A stretch of 44,229 bases of DNA from contig UQQL01000008.1 of NCBI GenBank assembly GCA_900543275.1, positions 1-44,229 of the forward strand, given 5' to 3'. This stretch comes from an uncultured Collinsella sp. (GTDB lineage Bacteria; Actinomycetota; Coriobacteriia; Coriobacteriales; Coriobacteriaceae). The notes beneath the pieces were generated by a model that did not search any database, was not told the origin of the DNA, and saw nothing but the letters and a program-made list of their open reading frames with translations. This document shows positions 32,770 through 40,946 of the stretch, piece by piece (positions within the stretch are counted from its first letter, which is position 1; each line of letters begins with the position of its first letter). Made by a program: the position numbers and the translations under genes.

Positions 32770-34371
32770 CTAGGAAGCTAGCGTGGCGATGACGGCTTCG
32801 TCGCCGGCGTATATTAGGGTGTTGCCATCGGGGATGATGGTTTGGCCGTCGCGCTTGAGCATCACCACGATAAACGGGTGCTTGCCCTGCGGCACGTCGC
32901 GCAGGCGCTGACCGGCCAGGCGACCGTGGGGCGTCACGGTGACCTCGCGCAGCGTAACCTCGGCACGCTCTTCGAACGTTGGGGCTGCCATCACCAGAAG
33001 GTCGCCTTCCTCGATGACGGTATCGCCGTTGGGCAGTACCGGGTGTGCCCCGTCGCGCAGCACCAAGACCACGAGCATGTCCGTCGCGCTGCCAATATCG
33101 GCGAGCGAGCGCCCGGCAAACGGATGGCCAGCGCCCACCTTGAGCTTTACAAACGACATGCCGTCCTCGTCGTGGTAGTCGTTAAAGGTGCGGCGCACGT
33201 CGCCGGCCGCATCGATCATATCGAGTTTCTTCGCCACCGCCGGCAGTAGCGAACCCTGCACCACAATGCTCGATACGGCAATCACAAACACCAGGTCAAA
33301 TAGGTCGTGTCCGCCGGGAACGCCGGCCACCACAGCAAAGAGGCTAAAGACGACCGAAGCCGCGCCGCGCAAGCCCGCCCAGCTTACGAGCGCAACCTGG
33401 CGAGGGCTCGTCTTAAAGGGCGCCAGCAGCAGACCGACGGCGATGGGGCGGCTCGCAAAGAGCATAAACGCCATGAGCGCCAGGCCGGGTAGCAGCATTT
33501 GCGGCAGGCGCGCGGGCGTGACGAGCAGGCCGAGCAAGAAGAAGATCGTCATCTCGGCCATCTCGGTAAGGGTGTCAAAGAAGTGCGCCATCTCGACCTT
33601 GCCGGTGATGTCGCTCGCGCCCAGCACAATGCCTGCCAGGTATACGGCCAAAAAGCCGTTGCCGCCCAGGTAGCTCGGCAGTGCGTAGGCGACGATCGCC
33701 ACGGCGAACAAAAAGATAGTCTGCGCGCCCTCGGCCGTTGCGTGTGCGCGCTCAATCAGGCGGCTGGATATCCAGCCGATGGCAAGGCCCAGCCCCACGC
33801 CCAGGATGATCTGCTTGGCCAGCAGCACGGGAATGTCGATGTTGCCACCCGCCGCGAGGGTGGCGAGTACCGCGGTGAGCATGTAGGCGACGGGGTCGTT
33901 GGAGCCCGATTCGACCTCGAGCAGCGAGTCGGTGCCGCCCTTTAGCGACAGGTTGTGCTCGCGCAGCACGCTAAAGACGCTCGCCGCGTCGGTCGACGCC
34001 ACGACCGAGCCCAGCAGCAGGCCGCCGATCCAGTCGAAGCCCAGTGCGAAGTGTGCGAACACGCCAGTGATGCCGGCGGTGGCGATAACGCCGAGCGTGC
34101 TCAGCAGCACAGCGGGCGCGGCGACGGGTTTGGCACGGTCGATGTTGGTGTTAAAGCCGCCGTAGAACATGATGAACAGCAGCGCCGTGCTGCAGACGGT
34201 TTCGGTGAGCGCGTAGTCGCTAAAGTCGATGTGCGCCGGACCGTTGACGCCGAGCAGCATGCCGAGCGCAATAAAGATGAGGAGGGTGGGGAAGGGGAGT
34301 TTTTTGCCGACGGGTTTGATGGTCAGGCACAAAATGATGACGAGGCCGATAAAGAGAAGTATCTGGTTCAT
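32770..34371 (-). CDS. nhaP2: K+/H+ antiporter, CPA1 family with TrkA_C domain
   Basis: 533 residues. About 12 membrane segments in residues 1-390 with the CPA1 ion-site block ASTDAASVFSVL (about 126-137) and ESGSNDPVAYML (about 153-164). Cytosolic tail: a TrkA_C-like domain (about 410-480, KLKVGAGHPFAGRSLADIG) and a second regulatory segment (VTPHGRLAGQRLRDVPQ). This is the NhaP2/CvrA layout for potassium-proton exchange. Located alone between unrelated genes; the start at 34371 is preceded by AGGAG at a slightly long spacing. Confidence 0.88.
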   Translation of the reverse strand: MNQILLFIGLVIILCLTIKPVGKKLPFPTLLIFIALGMLLGVNGPAHIDFSDYALTETVCSTALLFIMFYGGFNTNIDRAKPVAAPAVLLSTLGVIATAGITGVFAHFALGFDWIGGLLLGSVVASTDAASVFSVLREHNLSLKGGTDSLLEVESGSNDPVAYMLTAVLATLAAGGNIDIPVLLAKQIILGVGLGLAIGWISSRLIERAHATAEGAQTIFLFAVAIVAYALPSYLGGNGFLAVYLAGIVLGASDITGKVEMAHFFDTLTEMAEMTIFFLLGLLVTPARLPQMLLPGLALMAFMLFASRPIAVGLLLAPFKTSPRQVALVSWAGLRGAASVVFSLFAVVAGVPGGHDLFDLVFVIAVSSIVVQGSLLPAVAKKLDMIDAAGDVRRTFNDYHDEDGMSFVKLKVGAGHPFAGRSLADIGSATDMLVVLVLRDGAHPVLPNGDTVIEEGDLLVMAAPTFEERAEVTLREVTVTPHGRLAGQRLRDVPQGKHPFIVVMLKRDGQTIIPDGNTLIYAGDEAVIATLAS

Positions 34372-34528
34372 GGATAGTGTCCGCTCCTGGGTGGTTGGCG
34401 TGGCACGGTCAGTTGTCTGCGGTTATTTGTACCCAAAGGTGGTGGGTTTATGGGGGCGGATTACGGGCGTGCGCGATATCGTCATAGACGGCTGCCGTCT
34501 TTGCCTCTGCTCGGAAACCCTTTCCAGC

Positions 34529-34553
34529 TTTATTGCAACGGAGTACAATGGGT
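34529..34553 (+). promoter_or_regulatory. Likely promoter of the PPP phosphatase gene
   Basis: TACAAT at 34548-34553 is preceded 17 bases earlier by TTTCCA, a partial -35 match. The start codon is 72 bases downstream. AAGTTCAACTT lies near the expected transcript start. Confidence 0.35.
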
Positions 34554-34624
34554 AACGTTTAAGTTCAACTTGAAGTTTTAGTTGCGGCGCCGGGCTTAGA
34601 CCGCAATGCAAGGAGAGGCGTACC

Positions 34625-35464
34625 ATGGCGATCTATGTGACATCTGATGCTCACGGGCACGTGCGTGCGCTTGACGAGGCCCTGTCTAAGATTTCGCTGG
34701 CGTCCGACGACACGCTGTACGTGCTGGGCGACATGATCGATCGCGGGCCCGATCCGGTCGGCGTTATTAAGCTCGTGCGCTCGCTGCCCAACGCCCGCGT
34801 GCTCAAGGGCAATCACGAGCAGATCATGCTCGATGCCATCATTGGCCAGGATCCGCTCGATGCCGAGACCTGGGATATCAACGGTGGCTGGACGACGCGC
34901 GAGCAGCTCAACGACATGGAATTTGACGCATACGAGGAGCTCGTGCGATGGATGGCCGCGCTGCCGCTCTACGCGGTGGCCGAGACCGAGGAGCGCCCGT
35001 ATCTGCTGGTACATGCTGGAATCGAGATGAAGGCGGCGCGCGCGTTTTTGCTTGAGCATGGCGTCGATTGTGCCGATGGCGTTGGAGCGGTGGGTGCCGA
35101 TCGCGAGCTGCTGCAGCAGATGCTCGCGGTGCAGTCGGCCGATGACCTGCTGTGGATTCGTCACGGCTATTGGGATGCGCCGACCGGGCTGCTTTCTGCC
35201 GAGGGCAAGGGTCCGGTCGTGGTGAGCGGTCACACGCCAACGGTGTCGCTCGGGCGTTATTGCGAGGTCGGTGGTCTTGCGGGGCTCGATGAGGAGTCGG
35301 GCCGCGGGCAGATCGTGCGCCTGGGCGGCGAGGATGCCGCCGGTGTGCCCGATCGCATCGACATCGACTGCGCTGCCGCCACCGGCTCCGAGTTCGGTCG
35401 CGTGGGCATCCTGCGGCTCGATGATGGGGCGGAGTTCTACGCGAATATTCGCCCCGGGGAATAA
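34625..35464 (+). CDS. PPP-family metallophosphoesterase (serine/threonine phosphatase-like)
   Basis: 279 residues. Dimetal motifs: YVTSDAHGH (about 4-12), LGDMIDRGPDPVGV (about 37-50), LKGNHE (about 60-65), later HAGIE (about 124) and SGHTPT (about 202). This is the bacterial PrpA/ApaH-related class, whose substrates include phosphoproteins and dinucleoside polyphosphates. CAAGGAGAGGC precedes ATG 34625. A hairpin at 35472-35493 follows the stop. Confidence 0.9.
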   Translation: MAIYVTSDAHGHVRALDEALSKISLASDDTLYVLGDMIDRGPDPVGVIKLVRSLPNARVLKGNHEQIMLDAIIGQDPLDAETWDINGGWTTREQLNDMEFDAYEELVRWMAALPLYAVAETEERPYLLVHAGIEMKAARAFLLEHGVDCADGVGAVGADRELLQQMLAVQSADDLLWIRHGYWDAPTGLLSAEGKGPVVVSGHTPTVSLGRYCEVGGLAGLDEESGRGQIVRLGGEDAAGVPDRIDIDCAAATGSEFGRVGILRLDDGAEFYANIRPGE

Positions 35465-35471
35465 CTTTGTT

Positions 35472-35493
35472 CCGCCGTTCTACCGAACGGCGG
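35472..35493. repeat. Short hairpin after the PPP phosphatase gene
   Basis: CCGCCGTTC (35472-35480) / GAACGGCGG (35485-35493) with a 4-base loop, 7 bases after the stop. No T run. The rest of the gap to 35659 holds another hairpin (CGCGTAC/GTACGCG near 35550-35570) and no gene. Confidence 0.55.
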
Positions 35494-35659
35494 CCACGTT
35501 GATGCTGCGCAGCCCCGAAGCACCCCATCTTGTCGCTCAAACCGTCGTTCGCGTACGGAAGTACGCGTCGCTCCTCTTTCGCGCCAACCTGGGGCACTTT
35601 GAGACTGCTCGCTGTCGGTGCCAAAACATCGACGTTTCTTTTCTTCAAATTGATTCGAA

Positions 35660-37234
35660 TTAGGCGCCGTACGGGTTGCGGTCGCGTTCTATGCGCTGGC
35701 GAATGTGGGCGTATTCGACAATCAACAGCACCAGGAGTAGGGCCATGATGGCTAGGTAGCTCACCACAGCGCCCATCAGACCCAGTAGCTTAATCAGGAT
35801 CACCGGCAGCACCACGCTTACGGCGAAGCAGATCAGGTAGATCTTGGTGACGTCTCCAGCGTGGCGCAGCACCGTGATAATGGCGTAGATAAAATCGATG
35901 GCCGCGGTTACGCCGCCGGCGACGACCATCAGCAGCGCCAGCGTACGGTAGCGTTCAAAGCTGAGGCCGTACATAAAGCTCATGAGGGGAATACCGGGAC
36001 CTGCCATAAATGCGGCGCACACGCCGGTGATGACCACGATCAGCGCCATAACGGCAACAATAATCAGGTCAAAGCGACGACGCTTGCGAGGATTAGCCCA
36101 AATGCTCGACAAGCGCAGGAGCTGCGGTTTATAGATAAATCCAATGCTCAGCAAAATAGCCTGCGCCGGAAAGAACAGGGCATTAAAGTACAGCTGATAT
36201 TTGTATGCCAGCGTGCCTTCCATCACAAACTTGGGCATGCTCTCAATAAGGTTGAACAGGAACAGTGCACCAAAGAGCGGGGCGCACTGGACAAACAGGT
36301 GGCCGACCTCGCGCAGGCTCACGTGGCGCGATTTTTCGGTCTCGAGCAGGGCAAGCGGCGCGGTGACCAGCACGAGCGAGGCGATGGCGGTGACACCCAT
36401 GGCCATGGCCGCGATGGGCATGCTGCGCGTGAGGAACAGTGCCACGCTAAAGACCGCGATGACGCCGGCGGAACGCAGCGTTTGGCTCATGCCGGCCAAA
36501 TAGAGCTTGTCGGCCTGCTGCAGGCGGCCCTCGTACACGTCGGCGATGCCGTCGATCACCTTATAGAGGTAGACGCCCAGGCCGATCGTGGCCATCTGCG
36601 CATCGTAGCCGCGGGCGCTGCTGTATACCAGGCCGCATGCCAGCGCGAGCGCTCCGCAGAGCAAGCGGTTGAGCTGGTAAGAGGCAAAGGACGTCTTTTC
36701 GTCGATGTCCGAGACCTGGAAATTGCGCACGCCGTAGTTGCACGCGATCATGATGAGCGTGCCGGTGACAAAGGCGATGGAGAATTTGCCAGCCTCCTCG
36801 GCGCCCGCGAGCTGTGTGGACACGATGGTGAGCAACGGAAACGCCATGCCCCACACGGCGGTGCCCAGGGTATTCCAAAGGTAGTCGCGACGGGTGGCGT
36901 GATCTTCGTACTCGGCTTCTTGCGTGGAGAAGCCGCCGCCGTAGACGGCTCCGAGCAGGCGGTTCCACCAGGCATTGACCATGCGGTGGATGGGGCCGGG
37001 CTGGCGATCGCGCTCGCGGCGACGGCGTGTGACCTGGCTGCTGTCGGGACCGCCGGCGTTACGCTGGCTTAGCTCTTGGATTCGTGCGAGCTCCTCGGCG
37101 GTGTGCGATGCGGGGAACAGGCCGTTCTCGATGCGTCCGCCCTGCCCGTGCGCCCCGTCCGATACGGTGGGGTCGGCGACGCCATTGCGGCGGGCGATGG
37201 CGCGGCGAATGCTATCGATGGGCGTGATGCTCAA
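35660..37234 (-). CDS. Polysaccharide flippase-like membrane protein (MOP superfamily) with long N-terminal extension
   Basis: 524 residues from a TTG start at 37234 with AAAGGA seven bases upstream. About the first 125 residues are polar, basic and low-complexity (SQVTRRRRERDRQ near 70). About 12-14 membrane segments follow, beginning WNTLGTAVWGMAFPLLTIVST, with features of Wzx/oligosaccharide flippases such as repeated Gly-rich helices and the loop RLQQADKLYLAGMSQTLRSAG. It probably moves a lipid-linked glycan across the membrane. No glycosyltransferase genes are adjacent, so it is isolated. An alternative ATG near 36980 would shorten the extension. Confidence 0.75.
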   Translation of the reverse strand: MSITPIDSIRRAIARRNGVADPTVSDGAHGQGGRIENGLFPASHTAEELARIQELSQRNAGGPDSSQVTRRRRERDRQPGPIHRMVNAWWNRLLGAVYGGGFSTQEAEYEDHATRRDYLWNTLGTAVWGMAFPLLTIVSTQLAGAEEAGKFSIAFVTGTLIMIACNYGVRNFQVSDIDEKTSFASYQLNRLLCGALALACGLVYSSARGYDAQMATIGLGVYLYKVIDGIADVYEGRLQQADKLYLAGMSQTLRSAGVIAVFSVALFLTRSMPIAAMAMGVTAIASLVLVTAPLALLETEKSRHVSLREVGHLFVQCAPLFGALFLFNLIESMPKFVMEGTLAYKYQLYFNALFFPAQAILLSIGFIYKPQLLRLSSIWANPRKRRRFDLIIVAVMALIVVITGVCAAFMAGPGIPLMSFMYGLSFERYRTLALLMVVAGGVTAAIDFIYAIITVLRHAGDVTKIYLICFAVSVVLPVILIKLLGLMGAVVSYLAIMALLLVLLIVEYAHIRQRIERDRNPYGA

Positions 37235-37586
37235 AGCGGAGTCCTTTCTATTGCTGCGCTCTAGTATAGACGCGACGGTGTTCGTTCGTGTTTTTGAACA
37301 GGTTGTTCGATAATTTCGGCGGCGCCATTCAGTAGACGGCATTTGGGGACGTTCCTTATGTGCCGGCACTTTGGGAACGTCCCTAAGTGCCGGCATCCGG
37401 GGTCGCTCCTTGGTTGTTGCCTGTTCAAGAGTGTCCCTAACGACTAGGCCGCTTGCGTGCGATTTTTGACCGTTGGGCGGGCGCTTCGCCGTTGCCGCAA
37501 AAACGTTTTTGCATATCGGGTACAACGGGCTTTACGTGAGTAAAGTGCGCGCCTCGTCCACGTGTCGCGCTTTTAAAGGAGGCCCC
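37235..37586. promoter_or_regulatory. Gap with R2 copy 3 and a CG-centred operator-like palindrome upstream of pckA
   Basis: No gene seen. Positions 37334-37446 hold R2 copy 3. A perfect 16-bp palindrome GCAAAAACGTTTTTGC (37497-37512), centred on CG as LacI/CcpA-family operators are, precedes pckA by 75 bases. The pckA ribosome binding site AAAGGAGG is at about 37575-37582. Confidence 0.5.
37334..37446. repeat. Repeat family R2, copy 3
   Basis: Contains GCATTTGGGGACGTTCC, TGCCGGCACTTTGGGAACG, CCCTAAGTGCCGGCA and CCCTAACGACTAG, words shared with 475-645 and 13022-13086. TGCCGGCACTTxGGGA / TCCCTAAGTGCCGGCA forms a hairpin. Confidence 0.7.
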
Positions 37587-39257
37587 ATGCCAGGTGTTAC
37601 CCCTGCAGAAGTTCTGTCCAACTTTGGCATTACGCTGGTCGAAGATCCTGCCGAGAACCAGCCCCGCCTGCTGGTCGACCTGCCGGCAGCCGAGCTCGTC
37701 GAGCACGCCATCCGTCGCAACGAAGGTCGTATGGCCTCCAACGGCGCGCTGGTGATCGAGACGGGGGAGCGCACTGGCCGCTCGCCTAATGACCGCTTTA
37801 TCGTTGACACCCCCGATGTTCACGACAAGATTGCCTGGGGTGCCGTCAACCGCCCGCTGTCTGTCGAGAGCTACGAGGCCATCAAGGCCGGCATCGTCGA
37901 CTATCTCAACGAGCGCGACGTGTTCGTCACTCGCGGTATGGCCGGTGCCGACCGCAACCATACGCGTCGTCTGCTTGTCGCCTGCGAGCGTGCCAGCCAG
38001 GCGCTCTTTATTAAGCAGATGCTCGCCCGCCCGCTTGCCCGTGAAATCGCACGCACCGGCGAGCCGGACTTCTGTGTGCTCGCCGCGCCGGGCTACCAGT
38101 GCGATCCCGCCATCAAGGGCCTCAACTCCAGCGCCGCCGTGGTCATTAACTTCCAGGAGCGCGTGATTCTGGTCGCCGGCACCGGCTACTCCGGCGAGAT
38201 CAAAAAGTCCATTTTCAGCGTCATGAATTACCTGCTGCCCGTCGAGGACGACGTGCTGCCCATGCACTGCTCGGCCAGTATGGATCCCGTCACGCACGAG
38301 ACCGCCGTGTTCTTTGGCCTGTCCGGCACCGGCAAGACCACGCTTTCGGCCAATCCCACGCGCCTGCTGATCGGCGACGACGAGCACGGCTGGTCTGACA
38401 TGGGCATCTTTAACATCGAGGGTGGCTGCTACGCCAAATGCGAGGGCCTGGACGCCTTCCACGAGCCCGAGATCTTCAACGCTGTCCGCTTTGGCGCGAT
38501 CTGCGAAAACGTGGTGCTCGACGAGAACCGCAAGCCCAACTACGACGACATCTCGATCACGCACAACACGCGCGTGGCATACCCTGTGGAGCACATTCCC
38601 AACGCGTGGACCAAGGGCATGGGCACCACTCCAAGCGTCGTGCTGTTCCTGACCTGCGATGCCTTTGGCGTGCTGCCGCCCATCTCACGCCTGACGGCCG
38701 ATGCCGCCATGTACCACTTCGTGACGGGCTTTACGGCCAAGATCCCCGGCACCGAGGTCGGCGTCACCGAGCCCACGCCCACGTTCTCTTCGCTGTTTGG
38801 CGAGCCGTTTATGCCGCTCGACCCCATGGTCTATGCCAAGATGCTCGGTGAGCGCATCGCCGACGGCCGCACGCGTGTGTACCTGGTCAACACCGGCTGG
38901 ATCGGCGGCGGCTACGGCGTGGGCCATCGCATCGAGCTTGCCTACACGCGCGCCCTGGTGGCCCGCGCCCTCGACGGTACCATCGAGGACAGCGAATTCG
39001 TGCATGACGATATCTTTAACGTCGACATTCCCACCACGTGCCACGGCGTGCCCGACGGCATCCTGGTGCCGCGCCAGTACTGGCAGAGCACCGCGCGCTA
39101 CGACGAGGCGGCGCACAACTTGGCCGTGATGTTCGAGGAGAACTTCGAGAAGAAGTACTCGCACCTGCCCGAGTCCGTAAAGGCCGCCGGTCCGCACGCT
39201 CAGGTGCACGCCGACGCCCGTCATCGCGGCCGCGGCCTGCTGGGACTCCGACACTAG
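37587..39257 (+). CDS. pckA: Phosphoenolpyruvate carboxykinase (ATP)
   Basis: 556 residues. Interconverts oxaloacetate plus ATP with phosphoenolpyruvate, CO2 and ADP. RTGRSPNDRFIV (about 62-73) binds oxaloacetate, GLSGTGKTTLS (about 245-255) is the PEPCK P-loop (kinase-1a), IGDDEHGWSD (about 262) the metal-binding kinase-2, and FGAICENVV (about 303) a conserved strand. In gut anaerobes the enzyme often runs toward oxaloacetate and succinate. ATG 37587 follows AAAGGAGG. A CG-centred palindrome upstream may be its operator; repeat R1 copy 3 follows 15 bases after the stop. Confidence 0.96.
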   Translation: MPGVTPAEVLSNFGITLVEDPAENQPRLLVDLPAAELVEHAIRRNEGRMASNGALVIETGERTGRSPNDRFIVDTPDVHDKIAWGAVNRPLSVESYEAIKAGIVDYLNERDVFVTRGMAGADRNHTRRLLVACERASQALFIKQMLARPLAREIARTGEPDFCVLAAPGYQCDPAIKGLNSSAAVVINFQERVILVAGTGYSGEIKKSIFSVMNYLLPVEDDVLPMHCSASMDPVTHETAVFFGLSGTGKTTLSANPTRLLIGDDEHGWSDMGIFNIEGGCYAKCEGLDAFHEPEIFNAVRFGAICENVVLDENRKPNYDDISITHNTRVAYPVEHIPNAWTKGMGTTPSVVLFLTCDAFGVLPPISRLTADAAMYHFVTGFTAKIPGTEVGVTEPTPTFSSLFGEPFMPLDPMVYAKMLGERIADGRTRVYLVNTGWIGGGYGVGHRIELAYTRALVARALDGTIEDSEFVHDDIFNVDIPTTCHGVPDGILVPRQYWQSTARYDEAAHNLAVMFEENFEKKYSHLPESVKAAGPHAQVHADARHRGRGLLGLRH

Positions 39258-39272
39258 CGTTGCTTCAGACCC

Positions 39273-39313
39273 AAAACCACCATAAAGGGGACAGGCACCT
39301 TTGTGGTGGTTTT
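39273..39313 (+). repeat. Palindromic repeat family R1, copy 3 (loop inverted), probable pckA terminator
   Basis: AAAACCACCATAAAGG (39273-39288), loop GGACAGGCA, CCTTTGTGGTGGTTTT (39298-39313). The loop is the reverse complement of copies 1 and 2. The single change makes a T-G pair on the plus strand. Confidence 0.9.
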
Positions 39314-39334
39314 ACTCGCGCGGATGACTCGGGT

Positions 39335-39464
39335 TACAATACGCCTGACATATTGCCCCCTTCTCCGGATGGGGGCAGCGTAAGCGCTCTTGTGGCGGCA
39401 CCGTAGGACTTTGAAGGTGGCCGTCGTAAGGGCGCTTTTTGTTTAGGCGCCCTCGCTCGGGCGC
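39335..39464 (+). ncRNA. Structured leader with internal terminator upstream of the B3/B4 gene
   Basis: TACAAT (39335-39340) may be a -10. Downstream fold GCCCCC (39355-39360) / GGGGGC (39371-39376), then an intrinsic terminator: AGCGCTC (39383-39389) / GGGCGCT (39430-39436) enclosing GGCGGC (39394-39399) / GCCGTC (39420-39425), followed by TTTTTGTTT. Another hairpin GCGCCC/GGGCGC (39447-39464) precedes the ribosome binding site. It could be a riboswitch-like leader or a small RNA of about 95 nt. No known family recognised. Confidence 0.45.
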
Positions 39465-39484
39465 GCACGATGAAGGGAGAGCGC

Positions 39485-40204
39485 ATGAAGAGCTTTATTG
39501 CCGAGGATTCGTTTTGGGAGCTATTTCCGCAGGCGGCTGTCGGTGTTGTGGTCGTAAAGGGCATGAAGCCCGCGGCTCAGATTCCTCAAGAGGACGTGGA
39601 TGCGATTGCGGCGTTGCTCGACCGCGCCAATATCGACGCGGAGCGTCATCTGACCAGCGATACTATCAGCGAGAACGCACCGGTCAAGGCATGGCGCGAG
39701 GCTTATCGGCTGTTCAAGACCAAAAAGGGCGCGCGTTGCTCAATTGAGAACCTGCTCAAGCGCGTGCTCAAGGGCAAACCGGTGGGCCACATTACGCCCG
39801 CGGTGGACATCTACAACACGGTGTCGCTGACCTACGCGCTGCCCGTTGGCGGCGAGGACCTGCATACGATTGAGGGGGATCTTCGCTTGAAGGTGACTGA
39901 CGGCGGCGATGCGTTCCTGCCACTTGGCGAGGAAACGGATGACCCGACGCTGCCCGGCGAGCTCGCCTACATCGATGATGCGGGCGCCGTATGCCGCTGC
40001 TGGAACTGGCGCGATGGCGTTCGCACGGCGCTGTCCGACGATTCGGCCGATGCATTCCTGGCGATTGAGTGCGTGGAGCCCGAGCGGATGGGGGATTGCC
40101 AGGCTGCCGTTGATCGTCTCGCCGAGCTGCTTGAGCGCTATCTGGGAGCGACGGTTGTCGTTAAGACGCTTGTGACCCGCGACAATCCCTGCGTGGAACT
40201 GTAG
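39485..40204 (+). CDS. B3/B4 tRNA-editing-like domain protein (COG3382)
   Basis: 239 residues. Resembles the free-standing B3/B4 domain of the phenylalanyl-tRNA synthetase beta subunit: SIENLLKRVLKGKPVGHITPAVDIYN (read as LLKRVLKG and ITPAVDIYN, about 90-110), SLTYALPVGGEDL (about 112-124), then a GELAYIDDAGAVCRCWNWRDG segment (about 157). In the synthetase this domain hydrolyses mischarged Tyr-tRNA(Phe); stand-alone members may be trans-editing enzymes, which is inference. GGGAGA lies just upstream of ATG 39485; an earlier in-frame ATG is at 39470. Preceded by a structured leader. Confidence 0.85.
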   Translation: MKSFIAEDSFWELFPQAAVGVVVVKGMKPAAQIPQEDVDAIAALLDRANIDAERHLTSDTISENAPVKAWREAYRLFKTKKGARCSIENLLKRVLKGKPVGHITPAVDIYNTVSLTYALPVGGEDLHTIEGDLRLKVTDGGDAFLPLGEETDDPTLPGELAYIDDAGAVCRCWNWRDGVRTALSDDSADAFLAIECVEPERMGDCQAAVDRLAELLERYLGATVVVKTLVTRDNPCVEL

Positions 40205-40232
40205 CGACGCCTGCGGATCATGTTCGCCGGTC

Positions 40233-40273
40233 AAAACCACTACAAAGGTGCCTGTCCCCTTTGTGGTGGTTTT
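40233..40273 (+). repeat. Palindromic repeat family R1, copy 4
   Basis: AAAACCACTACAAAGG (40233-40248), loop TGCCTGTCC, CCTTTGTGGTGGTTTT (40258-40273), 28 bases after the B3/B4 stop. The single arm change again keeps a T-G pair on the plus strand. Confidence 0.9.
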
Positions 40274-40377
40274 TATGTTGATGGGTTAACAAATGGGATA
40301 TTTGGGTATGGGTGTTGCCTTGTGCGGCTAAGATGTTTACCCGTTAGCATCATGCAAGCGAAAGGCGGTCGTCTCCC

Positions 40378-40827
40378 ATGCAGCAGAACGACGAGACACG
40401 TTTCGAGGACTTTGTCGGACTGATCAGCGGGCTCTACAAGGAGATCCAGCGCATTAAGACATCCGAGGGCGCAAGGCTGGGCCTCAAGGGCTCCGACGTT
40501 ATGTGCCTGTACTATCTTGAGCGCAGCAAGGACGGCCTGACTGGCGCTGACCTGGCTCGCATGGCAGGCGTGACCCGTGCCGCCGTCTCGCGCACGCTCG
40601 CGCATCTGGAGGAGGGCGGCTACGTCGAGGTCGACGACTCGGGTGATGCAGCCGTTAAGTATCGTGCCCCGGTGCGCCTGACCGCTCTGGGCGGCGAGAG
40701 CATGAGCGAGGCGGACCGCATCATTCGCGAGGTGCTCGACACCACCGGTAAGGCTATGGGTGTGGAGCAGCGCGAGCAGATGTATGCGTCGCTGCGTACG
40801 ATTCTCAACACCCTGCGTGAGATCTAA
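40378..40827 (+). CDS. MarR-family transcriptional regulator
   Basis: 149 residues. Winged helix: LKGSDVMCLYYLERSKDGLTGADLARMAGVTRAAVSRTLAHLEEGGYVEV (quoted in parts: GLTGADLARMAGV and RAAVSRTLAHLEEGGYVEV, about 52-86). Helices at both ends (residues 1-30 and 110-149) form the MarR dimer interface. The wing carries an Asp-Asp-Ser-Gly turn. Ligand and targets unknown. Located 119 bases upstream of the second degV, which could be a target by proximity. AAAGGCGG lies 12 bases before ATG 40378. Confidence 0.9.
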   Translation: MQQNDETRFEDFVGLISGLYKEIQRIKTSEGARLGLKGSDVMCLYYLERSKDGLTGADLARMAGVTRAAVSRTLAHLEEGGYVEVDDSGDAAVKYRAPVRLTALGGESMSEADRIIREVLDTTGKAMGVEQREQMYASLRTILNTLREI

Positions 40828-40946
40828 GGCCGCCAAGGCATTTGCTTCCCATTAAAAACTGCATAGTCCCGTTTGAGCGCGTATGCCGTGCCGGGGCATT
40901 GCTGTCAAAATTCCCCGCGCGGGACCTGCGCAAGAAAGGATTCGTT

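Noticed and set aside
39335..39464. T-box riboswitch upstream of the B3/B4 gene
   Set aside because: GGCGGCACCG is only a loose match to the T-box core (CGGN in place of TGGN), and the leader is too short for a specifier stem.
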